DNA of 51,969 bases from a virus. The notes below the pieces were generated by a model. It was not told the DNA's origin, did no database searches, and was given only the letters and a program-made list of their open reading frames with translations. Made by a program: the position numbers and the translations under genes. Numbering within the stretch: position 1 is the stretch's first letter; the number at the start of each line of letters is the position of its first letter. This document shows positions 23,555 to 32,757 of the stretch, piece by piece. The stretch spans positions 1-51,969 of IMG/VR virus record IMGVR_UViG_3300007513_002219. The stretch is one strand, 5' to 3'.

Positions 23555-24496
23555 ATGGCGTCTACGTGCATTAAAACAACAGATCAATCTTTAATACCCT
23601 CCAGCATCAAGGGAACTTCAAGTGAACATGCTAACGAGTATGCTTCGGAGATAGTGCCCCTTGTTACTCCCGTTTCTAAGGCGTGGGATACAATTGTTGA
23701 GGGAGAGAACAATGCTAGTATTGTTCTTGGGAGGAAATATAATTCTCCCACCGTAGACACTAGGGTTGGAATGATTGACATGTGCGTTGGCCGAGTGGAA
23801 GATCCCTCCCTAAGCAAAGATAACCCAAACCAGGAAGTTAAATATTCCTATGGAATTTCCCCCAAAGACTCCGCCAGAATTTATATGTGCCAGAATGACG
23901 ACGTGGACAGCACGTTCGGATTACCAACCTCAGCACCATCGAGGAGGTCAGCCATTTGCCTTAAAGCAGATGCAATAAGAATTGTATCCAGAGATTCAGC
24001 GGGAGGCGTAAAAATAATGGTACAGCAAGATCCCGATGGCCAAAATTCTCTCACTGGAGATTCTATTGGCACAGCCGGCGTTGAACTTATTGCCGGAGGC
24101 CCAATGGAGCCCATGGTCAAAGCCGATGCCCTAGCCGACAGCCTATATCAGATTGTTGATTTTGTGAAACGACTGCAGAACATGTTTACTAATTTTCATG
24201 CATCCCAAGATGCTTACAACCAGCAGATTGCCACAGAGTTAAAAATCTCTCCGTTTTATGGCGCCCCCGTGATACAAGATCCGGCAACCCCCGCACAGTG
24301 TGCCAAAACCTGCATAGACGGCTTCAATTGGGTAACATGCGAAGGTCGTTACTTGAGAACCTTAATGTCTAAGTATGAGATGACAAACCTTGGCGTCACT
24401 GCTGCTACGCAATCTCTAGTCGGCGCAGGAAAAGATAAGCCCACGGAAAAGCTTTTTAATGCAAAGTTTGCGAGCCCACATCACAAACTCGACTAG
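23555..24496 (+). CDS. Virion protein, probable baseplate spike/hub component
   Basis: 313 residues, beginning directly after the previous stop (TAGATG). The middle shows short beta strands of the type seen in spike needles (RRSAICLKADAIRIVSRDSAGG, then VKIMVQQDPDG), then a helical part (VDFVKRLQNMFTNFHASQDAYNQQI) and a Cys-containing end (CAKTCIDGFNWVTC). The pattern 'LKADAIRIV...GGVKI' recurs in phage central-spike proteins. It is probably the partner of the upstream hub peptidase. I cannot name a T4 homologue with confidence. Confidence 0.6.
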   Translation: MASTCIKTTDQSLIPSSIKGTSSEHANEYASEIVPLVTPVSKAWDTIVEGENNASIVLGRKYNSPTVDTRVGMIDMCVGRVEDPSLSKDNPNQEVKYSYGISPKDSARIYMCQNDDVDSTFGLPTSAPSRRSAICLKADAIRIVSRDSAGGVKIMVQQDPDGQNSLTGDSIGTAGVELIAGGPMEPMVKADALADSLYQIVDFVKRLQNMFTNFHASQDAYNQQIATELKISPFYGAPVIQDPATPAQCAKTCIDGFNWVTCEGRYLRTLMSKYEMTNLGVTAATQSLVGAGKDKPTEKLFNAKFASPHHKLD

Positions 24497-24511
24497 AGAG
24501 TAATTACTAAT

Positions 24512-27500
24512 ATGGAAGAACAACTAGAACTTTTATATCAGAAGTGGAAAGACCCCTACCAAAACCGCACAGCGCGGGCGATGACGTTTCCAGTCTATGC
24601 CACCTTCGTCCCCGATATCCTTGACGATCCCATCCCTCCTACATTTTACATTAACGGGATACCACTTGATGAATTTGAGTGTGAATATATTTACGGCCGG
24701 GCCGTCACAGACGACTCAGATTATTTTATTAGCTTCTATGAAACAGATGCCGGCCAAATGCGTTTGCAATATGATGAATATGTTCTTGAGGAACAGAATC
24801 GTCAACTAGAAATTTCGCTAGAAAATGAACGCCGCCGCCGAGACGACCAAAAAGCTGCAGACGCTCAAACCAGTCTCACACTCAGTGACTATGAAGCCGG
24901 CCAGAAAAGGCTGTGGGAAAGAACCAACAGCAACACCCCTGCCGCAATAAAAAAACTAAAAGAAGATCTTCTATATATCCGACCATATTTCCAAAGAAAG
25001 GAAATAGCCACCCCCTCAAACATAGCGGCCCAAGAAGCGTCCGACGCCGGTGAGGTATACTTTCTCGCCAACCCAATTGGCCCTGATGGATATACTGGGA
25101 TGAACACAGATATCGGACCACTTAAGGACAAGGTATTTGAAGCGATCACCGCCCATTACGAATCCGCCAATGCACCCACCCTCTTTAATCCCCCGTTGAA
25201 AGCTGCCATCCGCGTCCTGCGGGAATATTTTGGCCTCCGGCGCGCAGACTATCCCAACCCCACTTTCTATATTGAGCTGGAAAGGATAAAGACTGAAGTG
25301 GCTACGTATTTTGGCCGACCACTAAATCAGGAAATTTATGAGCCCCGCGACCTTGTTACTCCCACTTCTGATCCTTTCCTTTCTCAAAAAATGACAATGG
25401 CGCCAATTTTCACGGAGGAGGAAATAGAGGAGTTGGAGTTAATAAATTTAAACCCAATCCTGCCAGAAGATCTCTTGGACGACAAAAAGAGGATCTTAGA
25501 TCCTAACTTTAAATTATGGTCATCCTCCCCCGATGGACAACCAAATGAAGATTTTCCAAGCATAGATGGAAAACGCGTCAAGGCTGCAGATGGTGAATTT
25601 AGTATCGCAGGCACCAAGGCTGAAGGTCAAATTAAAAATTTCTATGATGTGTATGCGAGCTCTACTCAATCCTTGAGGTGGCTCTTTGAAATGCATCAGA
25701 AAACCCTAGAAGACACCCTAGCAAATGATCCGACCTCTATAAGTGCAAACGGCAATGATTTTGAATTGGATTTTGAGAATCTTGAACTTGTCATGCGCGC
25801 AATAGAAATAATCAAGACCGAGAATACCTTCGCCGCGAAAATGCCCATTTCGGAGCAAGAATTCGACACTCTGTCAAAATTCCAAGCAACTCTGGCAGTA
25901 ACAAAGGGAGACTCAGCGGTAGTAAGAGCTATATTTATATATTATTTTGATAAAGATTTTCAGGACTACGAGGCTACTCCCTTTCGAGAACCCGTAATCA
26001 AAACTATTGCCGTAAAGAACGGAAATCCGGATCTTCCTCCCCCCTTCCCCGATTACATGTCCGGCAACACTGTAAGATATCTCAGCAAGATTCGTGACCT
26101 TGAAGAAGCAGCATATGAAATTTTTGGAGAAGATTATATCAATGAAATGCAGTATCAGAGAGATTCTCAAGCCAAAATGCAAGCGGCTACCAAAAAGCTT
26201 GAAAAGAGATATAACGGTTGTTTTAGTCCCGATTCGTGGTATGCCAACATTCACGCTGGAATGGAGAAACTTCTCACACACAAATATGCTGATATATTTA
26301 AGTTTTCAAAAGAATTTCAAAAACCACCGATAACCAAAAAAGCCGGGACAGAAGAAGAGAAGAATAAAGACCGGGCCAAGAATAACACCGAAGACGTTTC
26401 TGCATTTAAGAAAATAATGACAGGAACAAAAAAAGATATCGAGAAGACGGTAAAGGATATAGCTATCAACGCAACAGCGGAGGACTATACGGTCAGAGAG
26501 GGTGACAAAATTGAGATATCTGTAGATCCCAATGCTAGCATGGAATTTAATCGTATCGGCGACGAAGCCGATTCGGTATTGAAGGACTTGCGCTTGCAGA
26601 TAGTTGGCCACCCTCGACAACAAACGTCCGATTGGGATTATCTTCGTGCGCCAGGGTCATTAGCGGATCTTGCCGTGACAAGAAACTTTCCCCCCACTGA
26701 GGATTGGTTTTACAAACTGAACCCCTCCTTCATGCCAACTACCGTCGGCCCCGAAACCAAAAACGTTCCTCTCAAGGCCGGCCAAATAATAAAGATCCCC
26801 AAAGCCGGTGGTTTTGATCCAGGCGCGATGCAAGCCGCCGGCGCATCAATGTTCTCCGGCATCACAGAAGACATCGGAGTCGAAGAGTGGCCAAAGTTCT
26901 TTAAGGAGGCCCTTCTAGATCCCCTTATTTTAAAAATCTGCCCAGAGACTCTTCCTTCGAGAATTGTTGAGTGTTTGTTGCCATCAAACTGCAGGGAACT
27001 TATAAAATATGTTGGCCTATGGCGGGCCCGCCAGCTTCTGGAATATATCGTTCAATTTGATGTATTTGAATTTAGAGATTCCCGCCCTGGCATCCAAAAA
27101 GCTCTCGACGAATGGGATGAGCTCATTTCCGATAGGTATAACTTTAAAGCAGTCACCTTTAACGGAGATGGTTTCCTAAAGTCGGGCCCAATAGACGGGA
27201 ACATCCTTTACCCAGCGGGAGCAGACAAGGTTTCCGTATCACTCCTCGTCAGAATTACTGCGGAAGACAATTCAGCAAACGGAATACCAAACCAGAGGAA
27301 AATTAATGGGGAGCGCCAAAAATGTATCTTAACCCAGAAGGGGACATTCTCAATAAGAACCAAAAAGGGGAATATAAGTATCTTTCTAACGTCTGCAGAT
27401 GGCAAAGAAGTTGAATATACCCTGACCGGATCAGATAAATTCCATGATGGTAAATTCCATCAGGTGGGCTTTTCATGGCTGGGAGCAATAGGAGAATTGG

Positions 27501-30500
27501 TGGCCATAATTGACGGCCAGGAAATCCCCACAATACTTATAGATGGAGAAAAGTTTCGAGGGCCACTGGCAGTCGAAGAGAAAAGTAGTGCCACCCCGTC
27601 CTCAACTGGAACATCGGAAATTATAGTGGCATCTGCAAACTCAGAAAAGAGCGTAAAAGGATTCGCAGGTCAAATAGATGAGATATGTATTTTTAATAAA
27701 GTCTTATCACCTCAAGATTGGGTGAAGCTGGCTAAGGTACAAAGTGATCAAAACTTGTCGACTAAAGGACTCTCGCGCTATGCATCTGCTTGGTGGAGAA
27801 TGGGAGATACAGTTGGTGACGCACTAACATCCAGATCTATCCAGTATAATAAGGGAGAAATAGTTGATCGCATATCTTCTATAAATTTATCACCTGTCAC
27901 TCAACCGGATGGCGGCGTTAGAGAAGATGATCCTCGCTCTCCGGGAAAAGCATGGGCATCCTTTGAGAAAGGTTCCCAATTTATTGTCGTGACGAGACTC
28001 TTTAAACCGAGTGACGAAGACGAGTTTCTTTCAATAATTGATCGGAATGTCGATTTGGTGAGGTTGTGCGATTATTTCGTTAAACAAATAAAAGATGTTT
28101 TGGCCTTCGCTGCCGACCCGGAAAAAATAATTGATGATATTGAGGCCATGCTTAAGATACCTGAGTTCCCAAAAGATCCCCACTTTGAGATTGAGGTCTT
28201 TATAAAGAAGGCGGTCTTTGAGCAGTTGATAAAACAGTTTTCTCAATTTTTATTAGACCTCGTTGAAGAATACATATTAAATTGCGAGAACTGGAGAGGA
28301 CTTGTTCAGGCTTTAGTAAAGGGAACCCTCTCTGGTGGTGACGTCGGTGCTGCATGGAAAGATGCCTTTGGGGACAATATGAACCAAAATCCTCTTATGC
28401 AGCTTTTGGGAGGCAACGTAACTTTTGAGGATATGTTTAAAGCGGCCGCTCCTGCCATAGCCAACTCAATAGAGTCTGTTATTTCCTCCACTGGGTTTCA
28501 ATATTCTGCCGATGGTCAGACACCTACGTCTCTCGGCCTCGGTACCGTATTGTTTTCAAACAGAGCCCAACTCGCTGCTGACATTTATGATATGCCGGGG
28601 AGCACCGGAGCCTCTAGTTTTCAGGTGGCCATCCAAAACGGGAACATGGAAACAGCAGCTACTATAGAATTAATTAAAAAGACAACTGAAGAAATCCGCC
28701 CGGATGAAGCATTGGAACTCTTCTCTGGAAACGCCTCCGCTCAAACGTTGGAAAAAGTCAAGCAGGTCGTGAGAGATAATTTTTCTGACTCATCAGTCAT
28801 CAATGTAGAAACGGTGCCTATCCTTTTTGCCTCTTTTGCCGAGGCCATCGGCGCCGGTAATTCAATAAACCAATTTCAGGTCATGTCACAGTTTCTTATG
28901 AATAATTTCCCCCCCTCTGGAGATCCCTGCGATCCCGGAAGCACATTTAGAGATAAGATTGGCCAAGGGCTTGATAGGATGCAAGATCAGCGAGGAAAAG
29001 ATCTTATCGACAAGGGTCTTGATTTGGGCCAAGAACGGCCCCCCAACAATTGCCCCCTTGCAATCCCGTTAACGGCCTATGAACGCCGAGCACTCAGAAA
29101 CACCATCACCACAACCTATACTCCTGTTTTGTCTGCCTACGATAATGACCTTAACTTGTATCGAGTTGGCCTGACTTCTGTGGGGAAAACAGAAGAGAAG
29201 ATTCGAAAAATATACTGGAAGGGTGAAACTATAACGCAGAAAGTTTTTGATGGCAACGCAGGGGTCGAGGAAAAAGCAATAGAAATTGAAAAAACCCAGG
29301 TGAACCCCACCTTTAAGGTTTTGATTGAGCAGGGGTATATTCCCATGACAAGCAAGGGAGAAGTCGATGGGACTGAGTATGGCGGTGTTGTTAAGACCCA
29401 GTGGAACCCCTTCAAGGATAATTGGCTTGGCGAAAAAAGACCGCCTGAATCCTTGGTTGCAAAGCAGCCTGCCACTGAGGATGATGACGTCGAGCAACCA
29501 GATATTGATATCGGAGATTTACATAAGAGCTTGGGCCCATATACTGATTATGATGACAGCGAAGAAGTAGGAGGAAGTGCATATGCGGCAGTTCAAACCC
29601 CATCTGTGAAGTTGGGAGGTAAGTCTATTGAGGCCCTATCAATGACGAACGCCAAATTCTCAATGTCCGACGAAGAGTCAGAAGAAAGAGCTTATTACTT
29701 CAAATCGCGCAAGGAAGCAGAATCATGGCGGGGATATAAAAATATAATATCCTCCAACGAATCGAGCATATACGGATCAGGAATGTTGGACGAAAACTAT
29801 GCAGGAGATACAAATAGTCGCTCTACCATGGTTTATCAGACCAAATATGGAACGGAGCTAGCCGGCAAGAAGAAAATCTCCTACATCAAGAAAACCCCCA
29901 CAGGATCTAATATTTATAATTTTGATGCCAATTTAGATTTTAAACTTTCATCCGACTTGAGGCAGAAAATTTTAGATTCTGGGTTTCAAGACGCTGAACC
30001 CTCCGAAGAGGTCTGCGATGACGCGTCATCAGCCACCACCGCAATGCCGGAGGAACTAAAGTATACTCCACAAGAAAACGTTTTTGAGTTTGTGGTTAAT
30101 AATGAAAATTCTAACTTGCAAGTTGGCGCGGATGAAATAAAAACCTCCGTATATGATTCGGTCTACAGAGAAACACTAACAGCGATGATGATGAAGGTGG
30201 CTGACTCTCCCCTTTTAAAGACTGTGCCAGGAACTACCGACGGTGGCAACGCTGGCCTCGTGGGGCTGAACTTTCTGAATTTAAATCAAACTCCACGCCT
30301 CATTGATATGGAATCGTTTGCGCTGCAGGTGTCTGAGGACTATGCTTCATTGTTAGCCTGCCCCGATGAGTCGACGGAAGCTCCTATCTATCGAGCCCTC
30401 AAAATGTCAGTGACAAGAATGCTTGCTAGAATTTGTTTGGTTGATTTTATGTTGAGAGGGATAATACCATTTTCACAACTAGCTTTTAGCAAAAAAGATC

Positions 30501-32254
30501 CGGTCATAAAGAAATTCATTATACAGAAGTTGGAAGTAGATTTAAATGTATTTACGACTGCAACTAACCGCCTCTCCAAGTCGGAGGTTTTGGATGGAAT
30601 TCATGGAAAGATTGTCGAAGAATTCAACACCCAGGCCGCCAGCGGAGACATTGATGAAGACCTCCTCGATGTCGCTATGTTTCGCGAGAACTGGCGAGAT
30701 GCAATAGATTACTACATAGAAGATGAGTTTGATTTTATTTTAAATAGAATAAAAGAAACTGTCCACGGTGGATGCATTGAAGAGGAATCAGAATCACCCG
30801 ATGGTATCACCAAAGATATGTACCGCGCCATCTTAAAGTATGCAAACGGAAGAGAGGGAAATCTCAGGACAGAAAAATATACAGTTTCTAAATCTGGACA
30901 AAAGAAAACAGATTACTTTGTAGATTCCAATGAGGCTCAAGCGAACTTATCTAAGGTTGGGATATCCTTGTTTTACTCACACAACAATAAGAAAATTGTC
31001 CTATGTACTGTTGAAAAAGATTATGACGAAGTTAAGGAAACACTTCAGATTCCCGACATCATTGGCGAAGTGGATTGCGATGATCGCTCTCTATATTCCC
31101 CCGAAGGGGAAACAACCAAGAACCATGATCATTCTCATGGCTACGAGATTGATGCAAATGGAAATGGGAGAACAACTACAACAATCGGCTCCAGTGTCCC
31201 CCACACTCATCCGATAAATAGATATACGGTGGTTCCGAAGATTGCATCGGACGGAACGGTAGAGCACGTTCACTCGCTTCCGAAGAATCCTAGCGAAGCT
31301 CAAGTCGCAGCTGGCAGCCTGAAAGTAAAAATTGAAGATTATATGGAAGAGTTACTAATCGAGGAGGACAACTTTAAGATAATGTTTGATTATTGTTTTG
31401 ATCTTAAAGAAGTGTCTTCTCTTGTTTTGGTCTATTCTGTCATCTCTGCTGAGAACCAAATTATGCTTAATTGTTTTAACGGAACCAAGAAAGCGATTAT
31501 TGACATGTATGGTTGGCTTTGGCAGGAGGGCCCAACGACAGATCCTTGTAGTAGTGATATTTCTAAGCCCTTCGCCCCTGACTTTGGAGACCTCCTGCCC
31601 GATTTTGGAGATTTCATGGACAACCCACAGGCTCTTCTAATGTTTATCCTGGCCCCTCTTTTAACATTTCGTGGCTGGACGAAGACAGCCGATCCCCACG
31701 TATTCGTGACGACAACCATCATGGATGTCTTTAATATGCCCATAAACCCAAAATGGTCCAAGAAAAATATACAGGTTAACCCCCTCGATCCAACCGATGT
31801 TGAGTGCATGTGTTGGCCCTCGTGGCCCGGCACCAGACCAATGGATGATATAACTATCGCTACACACTTTGCCATCAATGGCCTCACTCTCGAAGCAGCA
31901 GTCGCGCTGGGCGTTACATGGGCCCCAGTGCCCATCACCGGAGTCCCCTTTACACCAACCCCATTTGGAATGTGGTATTATTTTCTTGTAATGCCACTTA
32001 TTTGGCTCATAAGAGACCTACCGAGACTCGTTGATATGTACCAGCAGACCGATCAGGGCGTCCAAGCTTTAGCTAGTATTGGAATGGGAACCGGTGAGAT
32101 AGTCTGTGATCCAGAGGATCCAACACAGTCGAATGCTAATGCTAACCAATCAAGCGGTGAAGAGGATTGCCCATCGCTGACACAGCCCACTGACTGCCCA
32201 CCACTTAAACCAATGGCAGAAACAATTATAGATGTTTCTTCTTCAGAGTGTTAA
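24512..32254 (+). CDS. Giant (2580-residue) baseplate/tail protein with LysM-like, LamG and HxH regions
   Basis: A single 7.7 kb frame between the spike and gp25 genes, so almost certainly a virion protein. Visible parts: helical N-terminus (1-640); a LysM-like stretch near 657-750 (YTVREGDKIEIS ... YKLNPSF ... LKAGQIIKIPK); a LamG/concanavalin-like domain near 878-1060 (AVTFNGDGFLKS, KFHQVGFSWLG, LVAIIDGQ, GQIDEICIFNK); a long mixed region; a His cluster near 2203-2255 (HDHSHG, HTH, HVH), like HxH metal sites of phage fibres and spikes; and a hydrophobic C-terminal part (2460-2510, MWYYFLVMPLIWLI). LamG points to carbohydrate binding and LysM to peptidoglycan. It may combine several baseplate proteins that are separate in T4. 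Exact role unknown. Confidence 0.75.
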   Translation: MEEQLELLYQKWKDPYQNRTARAMTFPVYATFVPDILDDPIPPTFYINGIPLDEFECEYIYGRAVTDDSDYFISFYETDAGQMRLQYDEYVLEEQNRQLEISLENERRRRDDQKAADAQTSLTLSDYEAGQKRLWERTNSNTPAAIKKLKEDLLYIRPYFQRKEIATPSNIAAQEASDAGEVYFLANPIGPDGYTGMNTDIGPLKDKVFEAITAHYESANAPTLFNPPLKAAIRVLREYFGLRRADYPNPTFYIELERIKTEVATYFGRPLNQEIYEPRDLVTPTSDPFLSQKMTMAPIFTEEEIEELELINLNPILPEDLLDDKKRILDPNFKLWSSSPDGQPNEDFPSIDGKRVKAADGEFSIAGTKAEGQIKNFYDVYASSTQSLRWLFEMHQKTLEDTLANDPTSISANGNDFELDFENLELVMRAIEIIKTENTFAAKMPISEQEFDTLSKFQATLAVTKGDSAVVRAIFIYYFDKDFQDYEATPFREPVIKTIAVKNGNPDLPPPFPDYMSGNTVRYLSKIRDLEEAAYEIFGEDYINEMQYQRDSQAKMQAATKKLEKRYNGCFSPDSWYANIHAGMEKLLTHKYADIFKFSKEFQKPPITKKAGTEEEKNKDRAKNNTEDVSAFKKIMTGTKKDIEKTVKDIAINATAEDYTVREGDKIEISVDPNASMEFNRIGDEADSVLKDLRLQIVGHPRQQTSDWDYLRAPGSLADLAVTRNFPPTEDWFYKLNPSFMPTTVGPETKNVPLKAGQIIKIPKAGGFDPGAMQAAGASMFSGITEDIGVEEWPKFFKEALLDPLILKICPETLPSRIVECLLPSNCRELIKYVGLWRARQLLEYIVQFDVFEFRDSRPGIQKALDEWDELISDRYNFKAVTFNGDGFLKSGPIDGNILYPAGADKVSVSLLVRITAEDNSANGIPNQRKINGERQKCILTQKGTFSIRTKKGNISIFLTSADGKEVEYTLTGSDKFHDGKFHQVGFSWLGAIGELVAIIDGQEIPTILIDGEKFRGPLAVEEKSSATPSSTGTSEIIVASANSEKSVKGFAGQIDEICIFNKVLSPQDWVKLAKVQSDQNLSTKGLSRYASAWWRMGDTVGDALTSRSIQYNKGEIVDRISSINLSPVTQPDGGVREDDPRSPGKAWASFEKGSQFIVVTRLFKPSDEDEFLSIIDRNVDLVRLCDYFVKQIKDVLAFAADPEKIIDDIEAMLKIPEFPKDPHFEIEVFIKKAVFEQLIKQFSQFLLDLVEEYILNCENWRGLVQALVKGTLSGGDVGAAWKDAFGDNMNQNPLMQLLGGNVTFEDMFKAAAPAIANSIESVISSTGFQYSADGQTPTSLGLGTVLFSNRAQLAADIYDMPGSTGASSFQVAIQNGNMETAATIELIKKTTEEIRPDEALELFSGNASAQTLEKVKQVVRDNFSDSSVINVETVPILFASFAEAIGAGNSINQFQVMSQFLMNNFPPSGDPCDPGSTFRDKIGQGLDRMQDQRGKDLIDKGLDLGQERPPNNCPLAIPLTAYERRALRNTITTTYTPVLSAYDNDLNLYRVGLTSVGKTEEKIRKIYWKGETITQKVFDGNAGVEEKAIEIEKTQVNPTFKVLIEQGYIPMTSKGEVDGTEYGGVVKTQWNPFKDNWLGEKRPPESLVAKQPATEDDDVEQPDIDIGDLHKSLGPYTDYDDSEEVGGSAYAAVQTPSVKLGGKSIEALSMTNAKFSMSDEESEERAYYFKSRKEAESWRGYKNIISSNESSIYGSGMLDENYAGDTNSRSTMVYQTKYGTELAGKKKISYIKKTPTGSNIYNFDANLDFKLSSDLRQKILDSGFQDAEPSEEVCDDASSATTAMPEELKYTPQENVFEFVVNNENSNLQVGADEIKTSVYDSVYRETLTAMMMKVADSPLLKTVPGTTDGGNAGLVGLNFLNLNQTPRLIDMESFALQVSEDYASLLACPDESTEAPIYRALKMSVTRMLARICLVDFMLRGIIPFSQLAFSKKDPVIKKFIIQKLEVDLNVFTTATNRLSKSEVLDGIHGKIVEEFNTQAASGDIDEDLLDVAMFRENWRDAIDYYIEDEFDFILNRIKETVHGGCIEEESESPDGITKDMYRAILKYANGREGNLRTEKYTVSKSGQKKTDYFVDSNEAQANLSKVGISLFYSHNNKKIVLCTVEKDYDEVKETLQIPDIIGEVDCDDRSLYSPEGETTKNHDHSHGYEIDANGNGRTTTTIGSSVPHTHPINRYTVVPKIASDGTVEHVHSLPKNPSEAQVAAGSLKVKIEDYMEELLIEEDNFKIMFDYCFDLKEVSSLVLVYSVISAENQIMLNCFNGTKKAIIDMYGWLWQEGPTTDPCSSDISKPFAPDFGDLLPDFGDFMDNPQALLMFILAPLLTFRGWTKTADPHVFVTTTIMDVFNMPINPKWSKKNIQVNPLDPTDVECMCWPSWPGTRPMDDITIATHFAINGLTLEAAVALGVTWAPVPITGVPFTPTPFGMWYYFLVMPLIWLIRDLPRLVDMYQQTDQGVQALASIGMGTGEIVCDPEDPTQSNANANQSSGEEDCPSLTQPTDCPPLKPMAETIIDVSSSEC

Positions 32255-32264
32255 TATATATTAA
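32251..32264. repeat. 14-base perfect AT palindrome over the stop codon
   Basis: TTAATATATATTAA reads the same on both strands and includes the TAA of the giant gene (32252-32254). It ends where the AAAGGAGGT ribosome site of gp25 begins. It could be a weak hairpin, a binding site or chance in AT-rich sequence. Confidence 0.35.
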
Positions 32265-32271
32265 AGGAGGT
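32263..32271 (+). promoter_or_regulatory. Near-perfect ribosome binding site for gp25
   Basis: AAAGGAGGT sits 8 bases before ATG 32279 and is the best Shine-Dalgarno match in the window. It decides the gp25 start and suggests high, independent translation after the giant gene. Confidence 0.8.
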
Positions 32272-32278
32272 ATTTCAC

Positions 32279-32704
32279 ATGGCGACCAAACAAAGAAAAA
32301 TCTTAACTCCATTTCTTCCTCTCGTTGAAAGTGGGGAACTAGAGTATAAACATATAGATAATAATGGCGACCTCATAAGGCAGAACTTCAAGAACCTGAT
32401 TTTAACAATCCCAGGGGAGAGAATGATGGATCCAGATTTCGGTGTCGGAATCCAAAGGTTCTTATTTGAAAATGCCATTGCCGCATCTTCTGGAATCCAA
32501 ACAGAAGTAGCTAGACAAGTTAGTAAATATATGCCATTTATTAGTATTAGAAACGTTCTCGTCGAGCCGTCTGCAGAGGAAGCCACTCTTATTGTGAGGA
32601 TCTTTTATTCTGTTCCGACTTTGGCTATTGAAGAATATATTAATTTATCTTTTGATGCCAATGGTCGCTGGTTATACGATAGTTGGGAAACATCGATAAG
32701 TTAA
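32279..32704 (+). CDS. Baseplate wedge protein, T4 gp25-like
   Basis: 141 residues, normal for the family. LILTIPGERMMDPDFGVG in the middle is the gp25/GPW signature (L.T.pGER.m.p.fG), followed by RFLFENAIAASSG and the helix leading to RNVLVEPSAEEATLIVRIFY. gp25 is a lysozyme-fold wedge protein that joins the baseplate to the sheath in contractile tails, and its presence shows the phage is a myovirus. The strong ribosome site upstream fixes the start. The gp6-like gene follows after a 53-base gap. Confidence 0.93.
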   Translation: MATKQRKILTPFLPLVESGELEYKHIDNNGDLIRQNFKNLILTIPGERMMDPDFGVGIQRFLFENAIAASSGIQTEVARQVSKYMPFISIRNVLVEPSAEEATLIVRIFYSVPTLAIEEYINLSFDANGRWLYDSWETSIS

Positions 32705-32728
32705 TGATGTGAAACTTTTAGTTTTCAA

Positions 32729-32741
32729 CTATTTAAAACAG
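32729..32741 (+). promoter_or_regulatory. 13-base motif CTATTTAAAACAG, candidate late promoter
   Basis: It lies in the 53-base gap before the gp6-like gene, ending 16 bases before its ATG and just 5' of the AGGAG ribosome site. It matches the motif at 1565-1577 in 12 of 13 positions. A transcript starting just after it would have a very short leader, as T4 late messages do. The role is inferred. Confidence 0.45.
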
Positions 32742-32757
32742 GTAGGAGAACCATTAA

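Noticed and set aside
29069-29497. 142-codon - strand frame
   Set aside because: Shadow of the giant baseplate gene; no start context and no recognisable protein features.
31432-31938. 168-codon open frame on the - strand
   Set aside because: Entirely inside the 2580-residue gene, with low-complexity His/Arg/Ser composition and no ribosome site; a shadow of the + strand codon pattern.
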